Shown in pieces: positions 51,824 through 63,069 of a stretch of 64,000 nt of DNA. The DNA is from Ignavibacteria bacterium (GTDB taxonomy: Bacteria; Bacteroidota; Ignavibacteria; Kapaibacteriales; UBA2268): the NCBI GenBank assembly GCA_026416955.1, contig JAOAEE010000013.1:62001-126000 (forward strand). Reading direction: 5' to 3'. The position numbers were made by a program, and so were the translations under genes. Within the stretch, counting starts at the first letter, position 1. Each line of letters begins with the position of its first letter. Under the pieces are notes generated by a model, which worked only from the letters and a program-made list of their open reading frames with translations, had not been told where the DNA came from and searched no databases.

Positions 51824-52936
51824 ATGAAAAAGATTTTGGTTGTAGATGACTCTGATTATATATTGGAAAGTACTTCGGTTCTATTGTCACTCGAAGGTTA
51901 CGAAGTATACACTGCAACAAATGGTGAAGAAGGATTCCAAAAGGCATTAGAGGTACTTCCAGATTTAATCCTTTGCGATATTCAAATGCCTATTATGGAT
52001 GGCTACACAATGCTCGAAAAGATTCGCTCCAACCCAAAAACTGAATTTATTCCATTTATCTTTCTTACTGCCTTTGGTGAAAAACAAAATATCCGCGAAG
52101 GAATGATTAGAGGAGCAGACGATTATATTACAAAACCTTTTACGCACCAAGAAATCATTGAAGCATTAAACACGCAATGGAAAAAACTTGAAACTCTAAA
52201 AAAACAAGTTAAAGAAAAAGTTGAATCGGTTGGGCGTGCAATCTCGTTTGCTCTCCCCCACGAGTTTCGTACAGTTCTAAACGAAGTTATTGGTTCAGCA
52301 AAGTTTATTTTATCATCATACGACGACTTACAAAAAGAGGACATTCTCGAAATTGCCTCCGATATTGTAAGGTCCTCGAATAGACTAATGAAAATCACCG
52401 AGAATTTTTTAATATATTCAAAGATAGAAGCCTTAGCAAACAATCCAGAAAAGAAGTCGCAACTTCGTTTACATTTCACAGATGAACCTTATGCAATAAT
52501 TCAAGACATAGCAACAATTAAATCAGAAACCTACGGGAGAACAAACGACTTAGTATTTGAAAAGCCTACTTACAATCTCTCTCTCGAAATTTCCTCCGAT
52601 AGTTTTTACAAAATAGTCGACGAATTGATTGACAATGCATTAAAATTTTCTGAAAAAGGTCAAAAGGTGAAAATAAGTTCTGGAATCGAAAAAGGTTTGG
52701 CTTTTTTTGAAATAGAAGATGAGGGTCGTGGTATTAGCAAAGATAAACTAAAATATATCGACACATTAACCCAATTTGAAAGAGAAGTTTACGAACAGCA
52801 AGGTGTTGGAATGGGATTAGTTATTGCTAAGAGACTTGTTGAACTGCACGACGGAAGAATGGAAATTAAAAGTGAAGTTGGAAAAGGAACAAAAATAAAA
52901 TTTTTGCTTCATTACCAAAAAAAAGATAATTATTAA
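51824..52936 (+). CDS. REC-histidine kinase hybrid
   Basis: REC KILVVDDSDYILESTSVLLSLEGYEV...LILCDIQMPIMDGY; H-box FALPHEFRTVLNEVIGSAKFI; HATPase ELIDNALKFSE, DEGRGISKDKL. Confidence 0.9.
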   Translation: MKKILVVDDSDYILESTSVLLSLEGYEVYTATNGEEGFQKALEVLPDLILCDIQMPIMDGYTMLEKIRSNPKTEFIPFIFLTAFGEKQNIREGMIRGADDYITKPFTHQEIIEALNTQWKKLETLKKQVKEKVESVGRAISFALPHEFRTVLNEVIGSAKFILSSYDDLQKEDILEIASDIVRSSNRLMKITENFLIYSKIEALANNPEKKSQLRLHFTDEPYAIIQDIATIKSETYGRTNDLVFEKPTYNLSLEISSDSFYKIVDELIDNALKFSEKGQKVKISSGIEKGLAFFEIEDEGRGISKDKLKYIDTLTQFEREVYEQQGVGMGLVIAKRLVELHDGRMEIKSEVGKGTKIKFLLHYQKKDNY

Positions 52937-52953
52937 GTTAACAAGGTGTGAAA

Positions 52954-54027
52954 ATGTCGTTTTATATTTTGTCAATTAATCCCGGGTCAACATCAACTAA
53001 AATAGCACTTTATAGGGATTTACAAGAAGATTTCACACTTACAGTAAGGCATTCAGTTGATGAGTTAAAGAATTTCGACAGAATTATCGACCAATACGAA
53101 TTCCGAAAAAATGTAATCCTTAAAGCATTGGAGGATGCAAGAATCGACCTTAAAAAAATCAATGCGGTGGTTGGAAGGGGTGGTTTAGTTCGCCCAATTC
53201 CTAGTGGAGTATATCGAATCAACCAAAAGATGCTCGAAGATTTAAGAAACGAAATTTACGGGGAGCACGCGTCAAACCTGGGTGCAATTTTAGCTTATGA
53301 AATCGCTAAAACTATAGGACCACAGATACCATCCTTCATTGTCGACCCAGTTGTTGTCGATGAACTTGATGATATCGCCAGGATTTCTGGGCATCCCGAA
53401 TTACCCCGAATTAGTATTTTCCACGCTTTAAACCAAAAGGCTGTTGCTCGTAGATTCGCAAGAGAACATTCAAAACGATATGATGAATTGAACTTAATAG
53501 TTGTACACTTAGGTGGAGGAATCACCGTTGGTGTTCATCACAATGGAAGGGTCATTGATGTAAACAATGGATTAGATGGAGAAGGACCTTTTTCTCCAGA
53601 ACGCTCGGGGACTTTGCCAGTTGGCCAATTAGCAAGATTATGTTTTTCGGGAAAGTACACTTACTCCGAAATCCGAAAAATGATAACTGGTAAAGGTGGA
53701 TTGGTCGCTTATCTTGGTACAAATAGTGCTCTGGAGGTTGAAGAACGAATTGCTTGCGGTGACAATTATGCAGAATTAATTTACAAGGCTATGGCATATC
53801 AAATTGCAAAAGAAATTGGTGCCGCAAGTACAGTTTTAAAAGGCAATGTAGATGGAATTATTATAACCGGAGGATTGGCAAATTCTCCTCTTCTTGTTAA
53901 ATGGATACAAGAAAGAGTGTATTTCATTGCACCAATTCACGTCTATCCGGGCGAAGACGAAATGCTTGCTTTAACAGAAGGAGTTTATTACGCTTTGAAA
54001 GGCGATATTCCAATTTTCGAATATTGA
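52954..54027 (+). CDS. buk: Butyrate kinase
   Basis: YILSINPGSTSTKIALYRD, VHLGGGITVGVHHNGRVIDVNNGLDGEGPFSPERSGTLP, GIIITGGLANS. Confidence 0.95.
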   Translation: MSFYILSINPGSTSTKIALYRDLQEDFTLTVRHSVDELKNFDRIIDQYEFRKNVILKALEDARIDLKKINAVVGRGGLVRPIPSGVYRINQKMLEDLRNEIYGEHASNLGAILAYEIAKTIGPQIPSFIVDPVVVDELDDIARISGHPELPRISIFHALNQKAVARRFAREHSKRYDELNLIVVHLGGGITVGVHHNGRVIDVNNGLDGEGPFSPERSGTLPVGQLARLCFSGKYTYSEIRKMITGKGGLVAYLGTNSALEVEERIACGDNYAELIYKAMAYQIAKEIGAASTVLKGNVDGIIITGGLANSPLLVKWIQERVYFIAPIHVYPGEDEMLALTEGVYYALKGDIPIFEY

Positions 54028-54099
54028 GTATTTTTACTTATTTTTTTGTTTTTTACACCTATTATTTTTGTATTTGTTATTAACTTTTTTGAGTTATTT

Positions 54100-54471
54100 A
54101 TGAAAAATATATTAATCATAACCTTAGCATTCACAGTTATAATGATTGCAAACTCTTGTACGCAATCCCCAACAAACTCTGAAATCAGCTCATACAACCC
54201 ACAAGGTATTACTCTTCCTCCGCAACCTTCAGCAATTATTATAGTTGATAAAAATGGCAAACAATATGAAACTGGAATAGAAGATAAAACACTTGAGGAT
54301 GGAAAGAAAATTTCGCAAAAAATTCAAGAATGTATCGAAAATGCCCGTAACCACGGCGATTTTGTAAGTTGTATGGCTCATCTAACAAATTGGCTTATGA
54401 AAAAAGGTTACATAACTAACAAGGAAAAAGGTATTTTAATGAATATTGCTGCACGCGCCGATATTCCATAA
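54100..54471 (+). CDS. Small hypothetical lipoprotein
   Basis: MKNILIITLAFTVIMIANSCTQS lipobox; ORF start at 54046 is likely too long. Confidence 0.6.
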   Translation: MKNILIITLAFTVIMIANSCTQSPTNSEISSYNPQGITLPPQPSAIIIVDKNGKQYETGIEDKTLEDGKKISQKIQECIENARNHGDFVSCMAHLTNWLMKKGYITNKEKGILMNIAARADIP

Positions 54472-54493
54472 ATCAACTCTCTCTTATTAAGTA

Positions 54494-54525
54494 AAAAAAC
54501 CTCGAATTCAATTCGAGGTTTTTTA
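54494..54525. terminator. Rho-independent (bidirectional-looking) terminator
   Basis: AAAAAACCTCGAATtcaATTCGAGGTTTTTT: perfect stem with A-tract upstream and T-tract downstream. Confidence 0.9.
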
Positions 54526-54648
54526 TTTGGTTTAAATTGTTAATATCTTCTCAATAAATAAGTTTCTCTGGTAAAAAGTTTATTTTTATTCAAAAAGACT
54601 TACATAAGGATAAAATTGAAATAATAAATTTCAAAGCGCAAAAAAAGT

Positions 54649-57201
54649 TTAACAAATTATATTAATAAGTTTATTGGGAACGAAAATAACTTTTTTTATC
54701 TCCTTTTGTTCTAAATGTTTCTTTACATTAGGTTCATTTAAAGCAAGGTTTAGAATAACTTCTTGCGATGTATCTATTGGAGCGTATATTCTTGCTCTAA
54801 TTTTACTATTAACTTGGATAACAAATTCCACATCTCTCTTTATTGTTTTCTCTTCTTCATATTCTGGAAATTTTTGTAAAAATATAGATTCTTGGTATCC
54901 CAACTTAAACCACAATTCCTCGGCAATATGGGGCGCAAAAGGAGCAAGACAAAGTAAAAATTTTTCCAAGGCTTCTTTGGGTTTAACTTCGTATTTGTAA
55001 AATTCATTAACAAAAATCATCATTTGGGCAATTGCAGTATTAAAACGAAGGTTTTCAATATCTTCGCTTACTTTCTTAATTGTGTAATGTAAAATATACT
55101 CTTGTTCAGGATTAAGAGGGATGTTCCTAATATTAGTTTGTAAATTATTATTGTCGTCCAAAAATAATCTCCAAACTCTATTAAGGAAACGATTAATTCC
55201 CTCGATACCAGTTGTAGACCAAGGTTTCGAATCTTGAAGAGGTCCAAGAAACATCTCAAACATTCTTAGCGAGTCTGCCCCGTATTTTTTTATCACATCA
55301 TCTGGATTGATTACATTTCCGAGAGATTTAGACATTTTTCTACCATCTTCGCCTAAAATGAGACCTTGATGGAACAGCTTGTAAAATGGTTCAGGGGTCG
55401 AAACATAACCATAATCATATAAGACTTTATGCCAGAAGCGAGCATAAAGAAGGTGAAGAACTGCGTGCTCCGCACCACCAACATACAAATCGACACCACG
55501 AGGTTGCATCCAATAGCGTTCTTTCTCGGGCGAGCAAAAAAACTCGTCATTATTCGGGTCGAGATATCTCAGATAGTACCAACAAGACCCAGCCCATTGT
55601 GGCATCGTATTTGTCTCGTACCTTCCTTTTTTCCCAGTCTTTTTATCGATAAAATTAATCCATTCTTCAACATTTGCAAGAGGCGATTCCCCAGTCCCAC
55701 TTGGTTTAAAATCCTTAATCTCGGGTAATAACAATGGCAATTCGTCTAAATCCAACGCTCTTTTGGTTCCATCTTCGAAGAAAATTATTGGAATTGGTTC
55801 TCCCCAGTATCTTTGCCGGGAGAACAACCAGTCGCGAAGTTTATATTGGACTTTTCTTTTTCCAATCCCTTTTTCCTCCAACCAAGAAATTATTCTACTT
55901 TTAGCTTCTTTAGTAATTAAACCATCGAGAGAAACTTCCGAATTAGTAGAGTTGATGCTGACACCATCATCCTCAAAGGCGGAAAAGGAGAAATCCCAAT
56001 CTCCATCGATTGGCTTTACTACTGGAACTATTGGCAAGTTGTATTTTTTTGCAAATTCAAAATCGCGTTGGTCGTGGCCCGGAACAGCCATTATCGCCCC
56101 AGTTCCGTAGTGAAAAAGAACATAATCAGCAATCCAAATTGCTATTTTCTCGTTTGTAGCGGGATTGATAGCATAAGCCCCGGTTGGTACCCCAGTTTTA
56201 TCTTTACTTAAATCTGTTCGTTCAAGGTCAGTTTTTTGGGAAGTCTCTTTAATGTATTTTTCAACGGTTTCCTTTTTTTCGGGTGTTGTAATAATAGGAA
56301 CTAAAGGATGTTCGGGAGCTAAAACCATATAAGTGGCTCCAAAAACTGTATCGGGGCGAGTTGTGAATACTGTAATTTTCTCATCTATACCAAATAAAGA
56401 GAAATTTATTTCAGCACCTTCGCTGCGCCCAATCCAATTTTTTTGCATCTCCATTGTAGACAAAGGCCAATCAACTAAATCAAGGTCATCGAGTAATCTC
56501 TGGGCATATTTAGTAATCCTAATCATCCACTGTCTCATAGGTCTTCGCTCAACAGTATAACCCTTTTCGCGCCATTCGTCAACTTCTTCATTTGCGAGAA
56601 CCGTACCTAATTCTTCGCACCAATTCACTGGAATCATAGCAATATAGGCTAATCTATGTTTGTCTTTGTACTCTTCAATTTCTAAAGGGTCATTCAGATT
56701 GTCTGGTATGGGAAGTTCATCAATATGCCTTGCCCGTTTTTCTTCATCATCGTACCAGGAATTGTATATTTGAACAAACATCCACTGTGTCCATTTAAAA
56801 TATTTTGGGTCTGTAGTATTAATCTCTCTCGACCAATCGTAACCAAACCCAAGCATTTTTAGTTGGTTCCGAAACACTTTTATATTGTTTTCAGTTGCAA
56901 TTCGGGGATGAATACCTGTTACCATTGAATATCTTTCAGTAGGTAATCCAAAAGCGTCGAAACCCATTGGATGAAGAACATTATAACCCTTCATCTTTTT
57001 GTACCTGGCAATTATGTCGGTTGCAGTGTAACCTTCGGGATGACCAATATGAAGGCCAGCACCACTTGGGTATGGAAACATATCGAGAACATAAAACTTT
57101 GGTTTGGTATAATCTTCTTCCGTTCTAAAAATTTGTTTCTCTTCCCAGAATTTTTGCCATTTCTGTTCTATTTCCGAAAATGGATAAGTTGACATAAGCA
57201 T
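54649..57201 (-). CDS. leuS: Leucyl-tRNA synthetase
   Basis: [28 protein letters not shown], editing [34 protein letters not shown]. Confidence 0.97.
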   Translation of the reverse strand: MLMSTYPFSEIEQKWQKFWEEKQIFRTEEDYTKPKFYVLDMFPYPSGAGLHIGHPEGYTATDIIARYKKMKGYNVLHPMGFDAFGLPTERYSMVTGIHPRIATENNIKVFRNQLKMLGFGYDWSREINTTDPKYFKWTQWMFVQIYNSWYDDEEKRARHIDELPIPDNLNDPLEIEEYKDKHRLAYIAMIPVNWCEELGTVLANEEVDEWREKGYTVERRPMRQWMIRITKYAQRLLDDLDLVDWPLSTMEMQKNWIGRSEGAEINFSLFGIDEKITVFTTRPDTVFGATYMVLAPEHPLVPIITTPEKKETVEKYIKETSQKTDLERTDLSKDKTGVPTGAYAINPATNEKIAIWIADYVLFHYGTGAIMAVPGHDQRDFEFAKKYNLPIVPVVKPIDGDWDFSFSAFEDDGVSINSTNSEVSLDGLITKEAKSRIISWLEEKGIGKRKVQYKLRDWLFSRQRYWGEPIPIIFFEDGTKRALDLDELPLLLPEIKDFKPSGTGESPLANVEEWINFIDKKTGKKGRYETNTMPQWAGSCWYYLRYLDPNNDEFFCSPEKERYWMQPRGVDLYVGGAEHAVLHLLYARFWHKVLYDYGYVSTPEPFYKLFHQGLILGEDGRKMSKSLGNVINPDDVIKKYGADSLRMFEMFLGPLQDSKPWSTTGIEGINRFLNRVWRLFLDDNNNLQTNIRNIPLNPEQEYILHYTIKKVSEDIENLRFNTAIAQMMIFVNEFYKYEVKPKEALEKFLLCLAPFAPHIAEELWFKLGYQESIFLQKFPEYEEEKTIKRDVEFVIQVNSKIRARIYAPIDTSQEVILNLALNEPNVKKHLEQKEIKKVIFVPNKLINIIC

Positions 57202-57424
57202 TAATTTTAAGAAAACTACAAAATTAAGAATTTATCAAGTCTTTTCACAAGAAAAAATCTCCCGAGTTCAAAAACAATTTCAAACAAAAAAAGAAAATGA
57301 ACAAAACCAAAAAGTTTGGCCTAATAAACAAAATAAAATAAATTTCTTTCAAATTTGTCCTTGATTTTTGGTTATGGGGAAAAAAATACAAAAATCGCCT
57401 ATCGATATTTTTACAACTTTATTG

Positions 57425-57432
57425 TAAATTTG
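57425..57432 (+). promoter_or_regulatory. Candidate -7 box (TAAATTTG) upstream of porU
   Basis: Matches TAnnTTTG; followed by a short leader and GGAGG at 57440-57444. Confidence 0.3.
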
Positions 57433-57448
57433 ATATTTTGGAGGTTTA

Positions 57449-60400
57449 ATGAAGAGCAAAGTTTTTCTTGTTCTTCAATTAATTTGCTTTACTTTTGGTT
57501 TTTGTACTTCTGTTTACTCTGAGGATAATAATATTTCTATTACATTGGAAAATCAATCTAATCTAAATTTTGTATATAAACCATCGTTCCATAAATTTGA
57601 TACAATCATAGTCCAAAATGATAAATACTTAATTCCAATTTTTAATGAACCAACCTACTTAATTAAAAATCAAGATGGTAGTATACTTGTTGCAATCCAG
57701 AAACTTATTGCAGTTCCAGATTCAAATTCATTTCAAATAATAAAGGCTTTTCCAAACAATCTATCTCTTTTCGAAGGGAAAATACCTTCACCCGAAATTT
57801 TGGCTTCGCTTAATAGCTTACTGATGAGCAACAGTTTGCCAAATGAAATTAATCTCTTTGATGATTTTTGGGCATTTGCCCAGTATATTGGTATTGGTAG
57901 AAATCTACCTCTTGCCCAATTATTCATTGTTGTTGCAAAATATTATCCACAAACAAATTCAATTTACATCCCAAATTCAATAGACATTGACATACAATTT
58001 AAACCTACATATCGTTTATCTACGCAAGAGATTTACCAAGACATCATTAATGTCAAGCAAGCCAAAGATTGGTTAATCGAACTCGATAAACCAAATCCGA
58101 TCAAAACAAAAAAAGAAGATGAAATTTTATCGCAAAATAATACTTTTGTAAAAATTAAAATTGGTAAAGAAGGAATATATCGAATCGATGCTTCAATGTT
58201 GTCTTCAATAGGAATTAACATTCCTTCAAATTTGATAAACACTATCAAAATTTACGGTGGGGATGGAAAACCATTAATTGAACCACCTACGGACCCAAAA
58301 AACAACTCGTTAAATCAAATTCCTATTATTGTTAGAACTAAACAAAATGGAGAGCTGGACTATATTTTGTTCTATGGTATCGGAACACAAGGTTTCGAAT
58401 ATTCTTCTGGAATTTTCAGATTTTACCAAAATCCATATTCTAACTTCAATTATTACCTATTAACTTGGGGTGGAGACACCGGACTAAGAATCCAACCTAT
58501 TCAAGAACCAGAGAAGTGCGACAATCCTATTATTCCACAATCCTACGTCGAGAGAATATATTATTTAGAGGAAATTACAAATCCGTTTAATAGTGGTTCT
58601 GGCAACATCTGGTTTGGAGCGAGTATTTTTCCAAGATATTTTGCCAATCCTTTGCACGACCTAAATAGGAATGGAGAAATACTTTATCGATTTTACGTTG
58701 CACAAAATTACACAGACGAAATGGATAATCTATTTGGACAATTTACCTTTTTCGAAGGAAATAACAAAATAGGTGAAGTTTATATTCCTAAATGTGTTAC
58801 TTACGAGGAAGCGAAAGCCAGAATTTTCGAAGGCAAGTTGTCTGCTATGTTGCTTCCTTCCGATAATAGAAGTTATCTAAAAATTGAGTACAAAACACCA
58901 ACTGGTGCAACTAGTAGTGCTACTCCATTTTTCAATAGATATGAAATTCATTACCCAAGACAATTTAAAGCAATTGATAAATCTATTGGTTTCTTTACGG
59001 ACCCCAAAACTCAAGGTTGCTATGAATATCAAATATCAGGTTTTGATGGTGAAATTGTCGGATTAGATGTTACGGACCCAACTTATCCATTACAAATAAA
59101 CAATCGCTCCGTTGTGTTAAATGCTTTTAACTTTCGCGTGCAATTAGATTCAAACCAAATTAAAAGATTTTACATCTCATCGAATTTCATCAAACCAGAA
59201 ATTCAAAAAATTGAAATTGCAGGATTAAGAACAAATCCACTGAACTCGGAAGTTCTTGTTATTACTCATAGTTCCCTTTTAAACAGCGCAAAAAAATATA
59301 AAGAATTTCGAGAAAAAACTACCAACTTGAAAATCTCCGTAGTCAATATTGAAGACATCTACAATGAATATTCTTACGGAATTCCCGACCCAATGGCAAT
59401 AAGATACTTTCTTTCCGACGCTTTAATGAATTGGTCCGTTAAGCCATTTTATGTAATACTCTGGGGCGATGGTCATTATGATTTTCGAAATATTGCTACA
59501 AAAAAGACCAATTTCGTCCCTGCATTTCAAGTTTCCGACAATTTATACTCATTCACTTCGACAGTAAGTTACACAAGCGATGACTTTTATGCTTTTCTAA
59601 TTGGAAACGATTGGGTTATTGATGTAGCAATTGCAAGAATTCCAATTTATGATGACCAAACTGGAATGATATATGTCGATAAATTAATCAATTACGATAC
59701 AAGCCAAGATAAGTCCAGATGGAGAACAACAGTACTATTTTGTGCAGACGACAGCCCTCAGTCTAAAAACAGTTACGATGGAACTCTGCATACGCGCGAT
59801 TCGGAGTTGATTGCCAATAACTATGTTCCTTCGGATTTCCTAGTGAAGAAAATTTACCTTCCAGAATATCCGACTGAAAATATTCCCGGGGGACGACGGA
59901 AGCCATTGGCAACTGCTGATCTAGTAAGAACAATTAACGAAGGAACATTATTGGTCAATTGGTTAGGACACGGAAATCCTAGGGTTTGGGCACACGAGGA
60001 ATTATTCGACCGCGACCAAACAATTTCTTTGTTTTCTAACAAAGATAAACTATTTGTTGGAATTGCAGCAACTTGTGACTTTGGTCGTTACGATATGACC
60101 GACATTAAAAGTGGTACAGAAGAACTCCTATTTTACCGAAAAGGTGGAGCAATTGCTTATTTTTCTGCTACAAGGGCAGTTTATACAACCGACAACAGAA
60201 TTTTCAACGAAAATATAATTAAGGAAATATTTAAGCGCAATAAAAATGGGAATTATCAAACTTTAGGAGAAGCCTATTTTCAGGTAAAACAAAAATCAAT
60301 TGGGGACAATCATCGAAAGTACCTACTTTTTGGGGACCCATTGATTACTCCAATAATACCAGAAAACATTGTTAGATTAAATAAAATAAATCAAATTAAT

Positions 60401-61450
60401 CTTTTGCGGTACCCTATTGACTCTACTGTTTATATCAATGCAAACACTCGTTTAATATTCGAAGGCCAGATTATCAATCCTAAAGATTCCTCATTAATTA
60501 AAAATTTCAATGGTTTTGTTGAAATTGTTGTAAACGATGTAGGATATTATAAAATTGTTACTGATATCGATAATTCAAAGCATTCAATTTACAAAGAGGG
60601 AGGAATAATAGCAAAAGGAACGTTTGCTGTAAAAAATGGCACATTTAATGGTGAATTTTTTATTACAGATGAATTAAGTTTTCTGAAAGGAAATATCTCT
60701 ATTAAATTCTTTGCATCGGATACTGCAAACAATATTTTCGCCAAAGGTTACGAAAATCGGATAAAAATTGCTGGTATAGATACCACAAATACATTTTTCG
60801 ATTCCGAACCACCAATAATTTCTATTTATATTGATGATACTACTTTTAATAATGGCGATGTAGTAAGCAATCCACCAACCTTAATAGTGAAACTTTACGA
60901 CAATACTGCAATAAATACTACTGGAGTAGGAATTGGCCATTTGATTGAGGCTTGGATTGACGACAATCCGGAATCTATCGACTTAACAAACTTCTACGAA
61001 AGTTCCACTACCAATCCAAAGGAAGGTATTATCAAGAAACCATTGAATATCTTACCTCCCGGAAAGCACATAGTTAAAGTTCGCGCTTGGGATATTTTCA
61101 ACAACTTTTCGATTCAATCTGCAGAATTCACAATTTTAGACCCCTCCGCTGGTATTATTCTTCTAAATCCACTTGTTTTGCCTAATCCCGCACAGGGACA
61201 ATTGGCCATTAGAGTACAACATAATATTAACGAACCATACGAAGTTACTTTAAAAGTTTATAATTATTTTGGTCAAACAATATTCGAAAGTTCAAAAGAT
61301 TTTAATAAACTTAAGAATTTTGAAATTAGTTACGATTGCAAAGATTTTTCTGGAAATATCCTTCCTTCTGGTATTTACATTTATTCAATAAATGTAAAAA
61401 CAAACACAAAAAATGCATCAATTTCTGGCAAATTTGCAATTGTTAGATAA
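57449..61450 (+). CDS. porU: Type IX secretion system sortase PorU (C25 family)
   Basis: C25 core FYVILWGDGHYDFRNI, GTLLVNWLGHGNPRVWAHEE (His), GIAATCDFGRYD (Cys); C-terminal sorting-like domain; adjacent to porV. Confidence 0.93.
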   Translation: MKSKVFLVLQLICFTFGFCTSVYSEDNNISITLENQSNLNFVYKPSFHKFDTIIVQNDKYLIPIFNEPTYLIKNQDGSILVAIQKLIAVPDSNSFQIIKAFPNNLSLFEGKIPSPEILASLNSLLMSNSLPNEINLFDDFWAFAQYIGIGRNLPLAQLFIVVAKYYPQTNSIYIPNSIDIDIQFKPTYRLSTQEIYQDIINVKQAKDWLIELDKPNPIKTKKEDEILSQNNTFVKIKIGKEGIYRIDASMLSSIGINIPSNLINTIKIYGGDGKPLIEPPTDPKNNSLNQIPIIVRTKQNGELDYILFYGIGTQGFEYSSGIFRFYQNPYSNFNYYLLTWGGDTGLRIQPIQEPEKCDNPIIPQSYVERIYYLEEITNPFNSGSGNIWFGASIFPRYFANPLHDLNRNGEILYRFYVAQNYTDEMDNLFGQFTFFEGNNKIGEVYIPKCVTYEEAKARIFEGKLSAMLLPSDNRSYLKIEYKTPTGATSSATPFFNRYEIHYPRQFKAIDKSIGFFTDPKTQGCYEYQISGFDGEIVGLDVTDPTYPLQINNRSVVLNAFNFRVQLDSNQIKRFYISSNFIKPEIQKIEIAGLRTNPLNSEVLVITHSSLLNSAKKYKEFREKTTNLKISVVNIEDIYNEYSYGIPDPMAIRYFLSDALMNWSVKPFYVILWGDGHYDFRNIATKKTNFVPAFQVSDNLYSFTSTVSYTSDDFYAFLIGNDWVIDVAIARIPIYDDQTGMIYVDKLINYDTSQDKSRWRTTVLFCADDSPQSKNSYDGTLHTRDSELIANNYVPSDFLVKKIYLPEYPTENIPGGRRKPLATADLVRTINEGTLLVNWLGHGNPRVWAHEELFDRDQTISLFSNKDKLFVGIAATCDFGRYDMTDIKSGTEELLFYRKGGAIAYFSATRAVYTTDNRIFNENIIKEIFKRNKNGNYQTLGEAYFQVKQKSIGDNHRKYLLFGDPLITPIIPENIVRLNKINQINLLRYPIDSTVYINANTRLIFEGQIINPKDSSLIKNFNGFVEIVVNDVGYYKIVTDIDNSKHSIYKEGGIIAKGTFAVKNGTFNGEFFITDELSFLKGNISIKFFASDTANNIFAKGYENRIKIAGIDTTNTFFDSEPPIISIYIDDTTFNNGDVVSNPPTLIVKLYDNTAINTTGVGIGHLIEAWIDDNPESIDLTNFYESSTTNPKEGIIKKPLNILPPGKHIVKVRAWDIFNNFSIQSAEFTILDPSAGIILLNPLVLPNPAQGQLAIRVQHNINEPYEVTLKVYNYFGQTIFESSKDFNKLKNFEISYDCKDFSGNILPSGIYIYSINVKTNTKNASISGKFAIVR

Positions 61451-61483
61451 TTATTTCGTTAATAAATGAGATTTGGAGGTGTT

Positions 61484-62584
61484 ATGTATATGAAAAAATT
61501 TGCTTTAGTTATTATTTTACTTATTTTCTTGCCAAAGACCTTCTTGTTTTCCCAAGCTGGTGGTGCATCAGTTCTTTTTATTTCAATCCCACCAGATGCT
61601 CGTTCTAGTGGTATGGGCGAAGTAGGAACAGCCGTAGCCGACGACATTAATGCTATATACTGGAACCCGGGTGGATTAGGTTTCCTTAATTATGTGCAAA
61701 AAGGATTTGACCCCGAAGACTTGGTACCATTCCGACAAATCTCACTCTCATTTTCTAAATGGCTTCCAATGTTCAACGCAGACTTATATTATAGCTACGG
61801 CACTGTCGGGCAATTCTTCGAGGCGCTCGACGGAACTTTAACATTCAATTTTATCTTTATGCATCTGGGAGAATTTACAAGAACCGACATAAATGGTAAT
61901 GCTTTAGGAAAATTCCGTTCCAACGAATTCTCTGTTGGAATCGCATATGGTACAGAAGTTGCAAAAGACCTCGGAATTGGTGTTCAACTACGATACATAC
62001 AATCAAATCTTGCACCAGCAAGTGCTCTTGCTGGTGGAGATGCTGGTATTGGTAGAACTGCTTCTTTCGACCTTGGAATTCTTTGGAAACCAAAGGAACT
62101 TTATGTATTTGGAACAGATATTGGTAACATTTTCTCGCTTGGTTTAAACTTACAAAATGTAGGTCCGAAAATCACATATAGAAAAGAATCCGACCCAATA
62201 CCAACAACTTTGAGAATTGGAACCGCTTTCAATATTTTGAAAGATGAATATAACGATTTAAAATTTGCATTAGACATTTCCAAACTTTTAGTTTACAGAA
62301 CTGAACTCACAAGCGACCCAGTTCCAAAATCATTCATTACTGCTTGGAGAAATCCCGGTGTGGAACTTGCTTTCGGTGCAGAGTACTGGTACGAAAATCT
62401 AATAGCATTGCGTGCTGGTTACTTCACTGAACCTTCCGCTCTTGGCAATAGAAAATATTGGAACTTTGGTGCTGGCTTGCGTTACGACATTTTCAGACTT
62501 GACTTTAGTTTTATTAATACCATCGAAGAAAATCACCCCCTTGCAAATACAATGCGTTTCTCTCTGCTGATTGATTGGAAGTAA
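61484..62584 (+). CDS. porV: Type IX secretion system outer membrane protein PorV
   Basis: FISIPPDARSSGMGEVGTAVADDINAIYWNPGGLGF, FSKWLP, barrel protein directly downstream of porU; GGAGGT before ATG. Confidence 0.92.
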   Translation: MYMKKFALVIILLIFLPKTFLFSQAGGASVLFISIPPDARSSGMGEVGTAVADDINAIYWNPGGLGFLNYVQKGFDPEDLVPFRQISLSFSKWLPMFNADLYYSYGTVGQFFEALDGTLTFNFIFMHLGEFTRTDINGNALGKFRSNEFSVGIAYGTEVAKDLGIGVQLRYIQSNLAPASALAGGDAGIGRTASFDLGILWKPKELYVFGTDIGNIFSLGLNLQNVGPKITYRKESDPIPTTLRIGTAFNILKDEYNDLKFALDISKLLVYRTELTSDPVPKSFITAWRNPGVELAFGAEYWYENLIALRAGYFTEPSALGNRKYWNFGAGLRYDIFRLDFSFINTIEENHPLANTMRFSLLIDWK

Positions 62585-62640
62585 TTATCTACTTTTTTAA
62601 TTCATTATTATTTTTAGTAAAATAATATACCAATAAAAAT

Positions 62641-63021
62641 TTATCTTAATAATTTCTGAATGGGTTCTTTATTCTGTTGTTTGCTTATATTATTTATTTT
62701 GTGTACTGATTTTTGTTTATCCACTAAATGAAGCATAGCTAAAATTGGATGATACCGCAACATTCTTGGACCAGAAAAACGCATCACAGCTATAACCTTT
62801 GCTCTCATCTCTTTTTTATAACAATGAATTGGACATTTATTACATACTGGTTTGAGGACAGAATAAGGACAATGTTCAATTCTGTCGATAGCATATCTTA
62901 GTAGTTTTTCGCATTCGTTACATATTCTACCATTAGAATAGTGCTTAAATTTACAGAATAATTTTATCATTTTCTCAATTGTAAGCTTTTCGCGATATAG
63001 TCTCGAAAAGAGTAATTTCAT
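62641..63021 (-). CDS. Nitrous oxide-stimulated promoter family protein (YgbA-like)
   Basis: C-rich CNECEKLLRYAIDRIEHCPYSVLKPVCNKCPIHCYKKEMRAKVIAVMRFSGPRMLRYHPILAMLHLVD. Confidence 0.85.
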   Translation of the reverse strand: MKLLFSRLYREKLTIEKMIKLFCKFKHYSNGRICNECEKLLRYAIDRIEHCPYSVLKPVCNKCPIHCYKKEMRAKVIAVMRFSGPRMLRYHPILAMLHLVDKQKSVHKINNISKQQNKEPIQKLLR

Positions 63022-63069
63022 ATAATTTTAGAAATAAAAAAAAGCAAAATAAGAATTTTTTATCTTATT

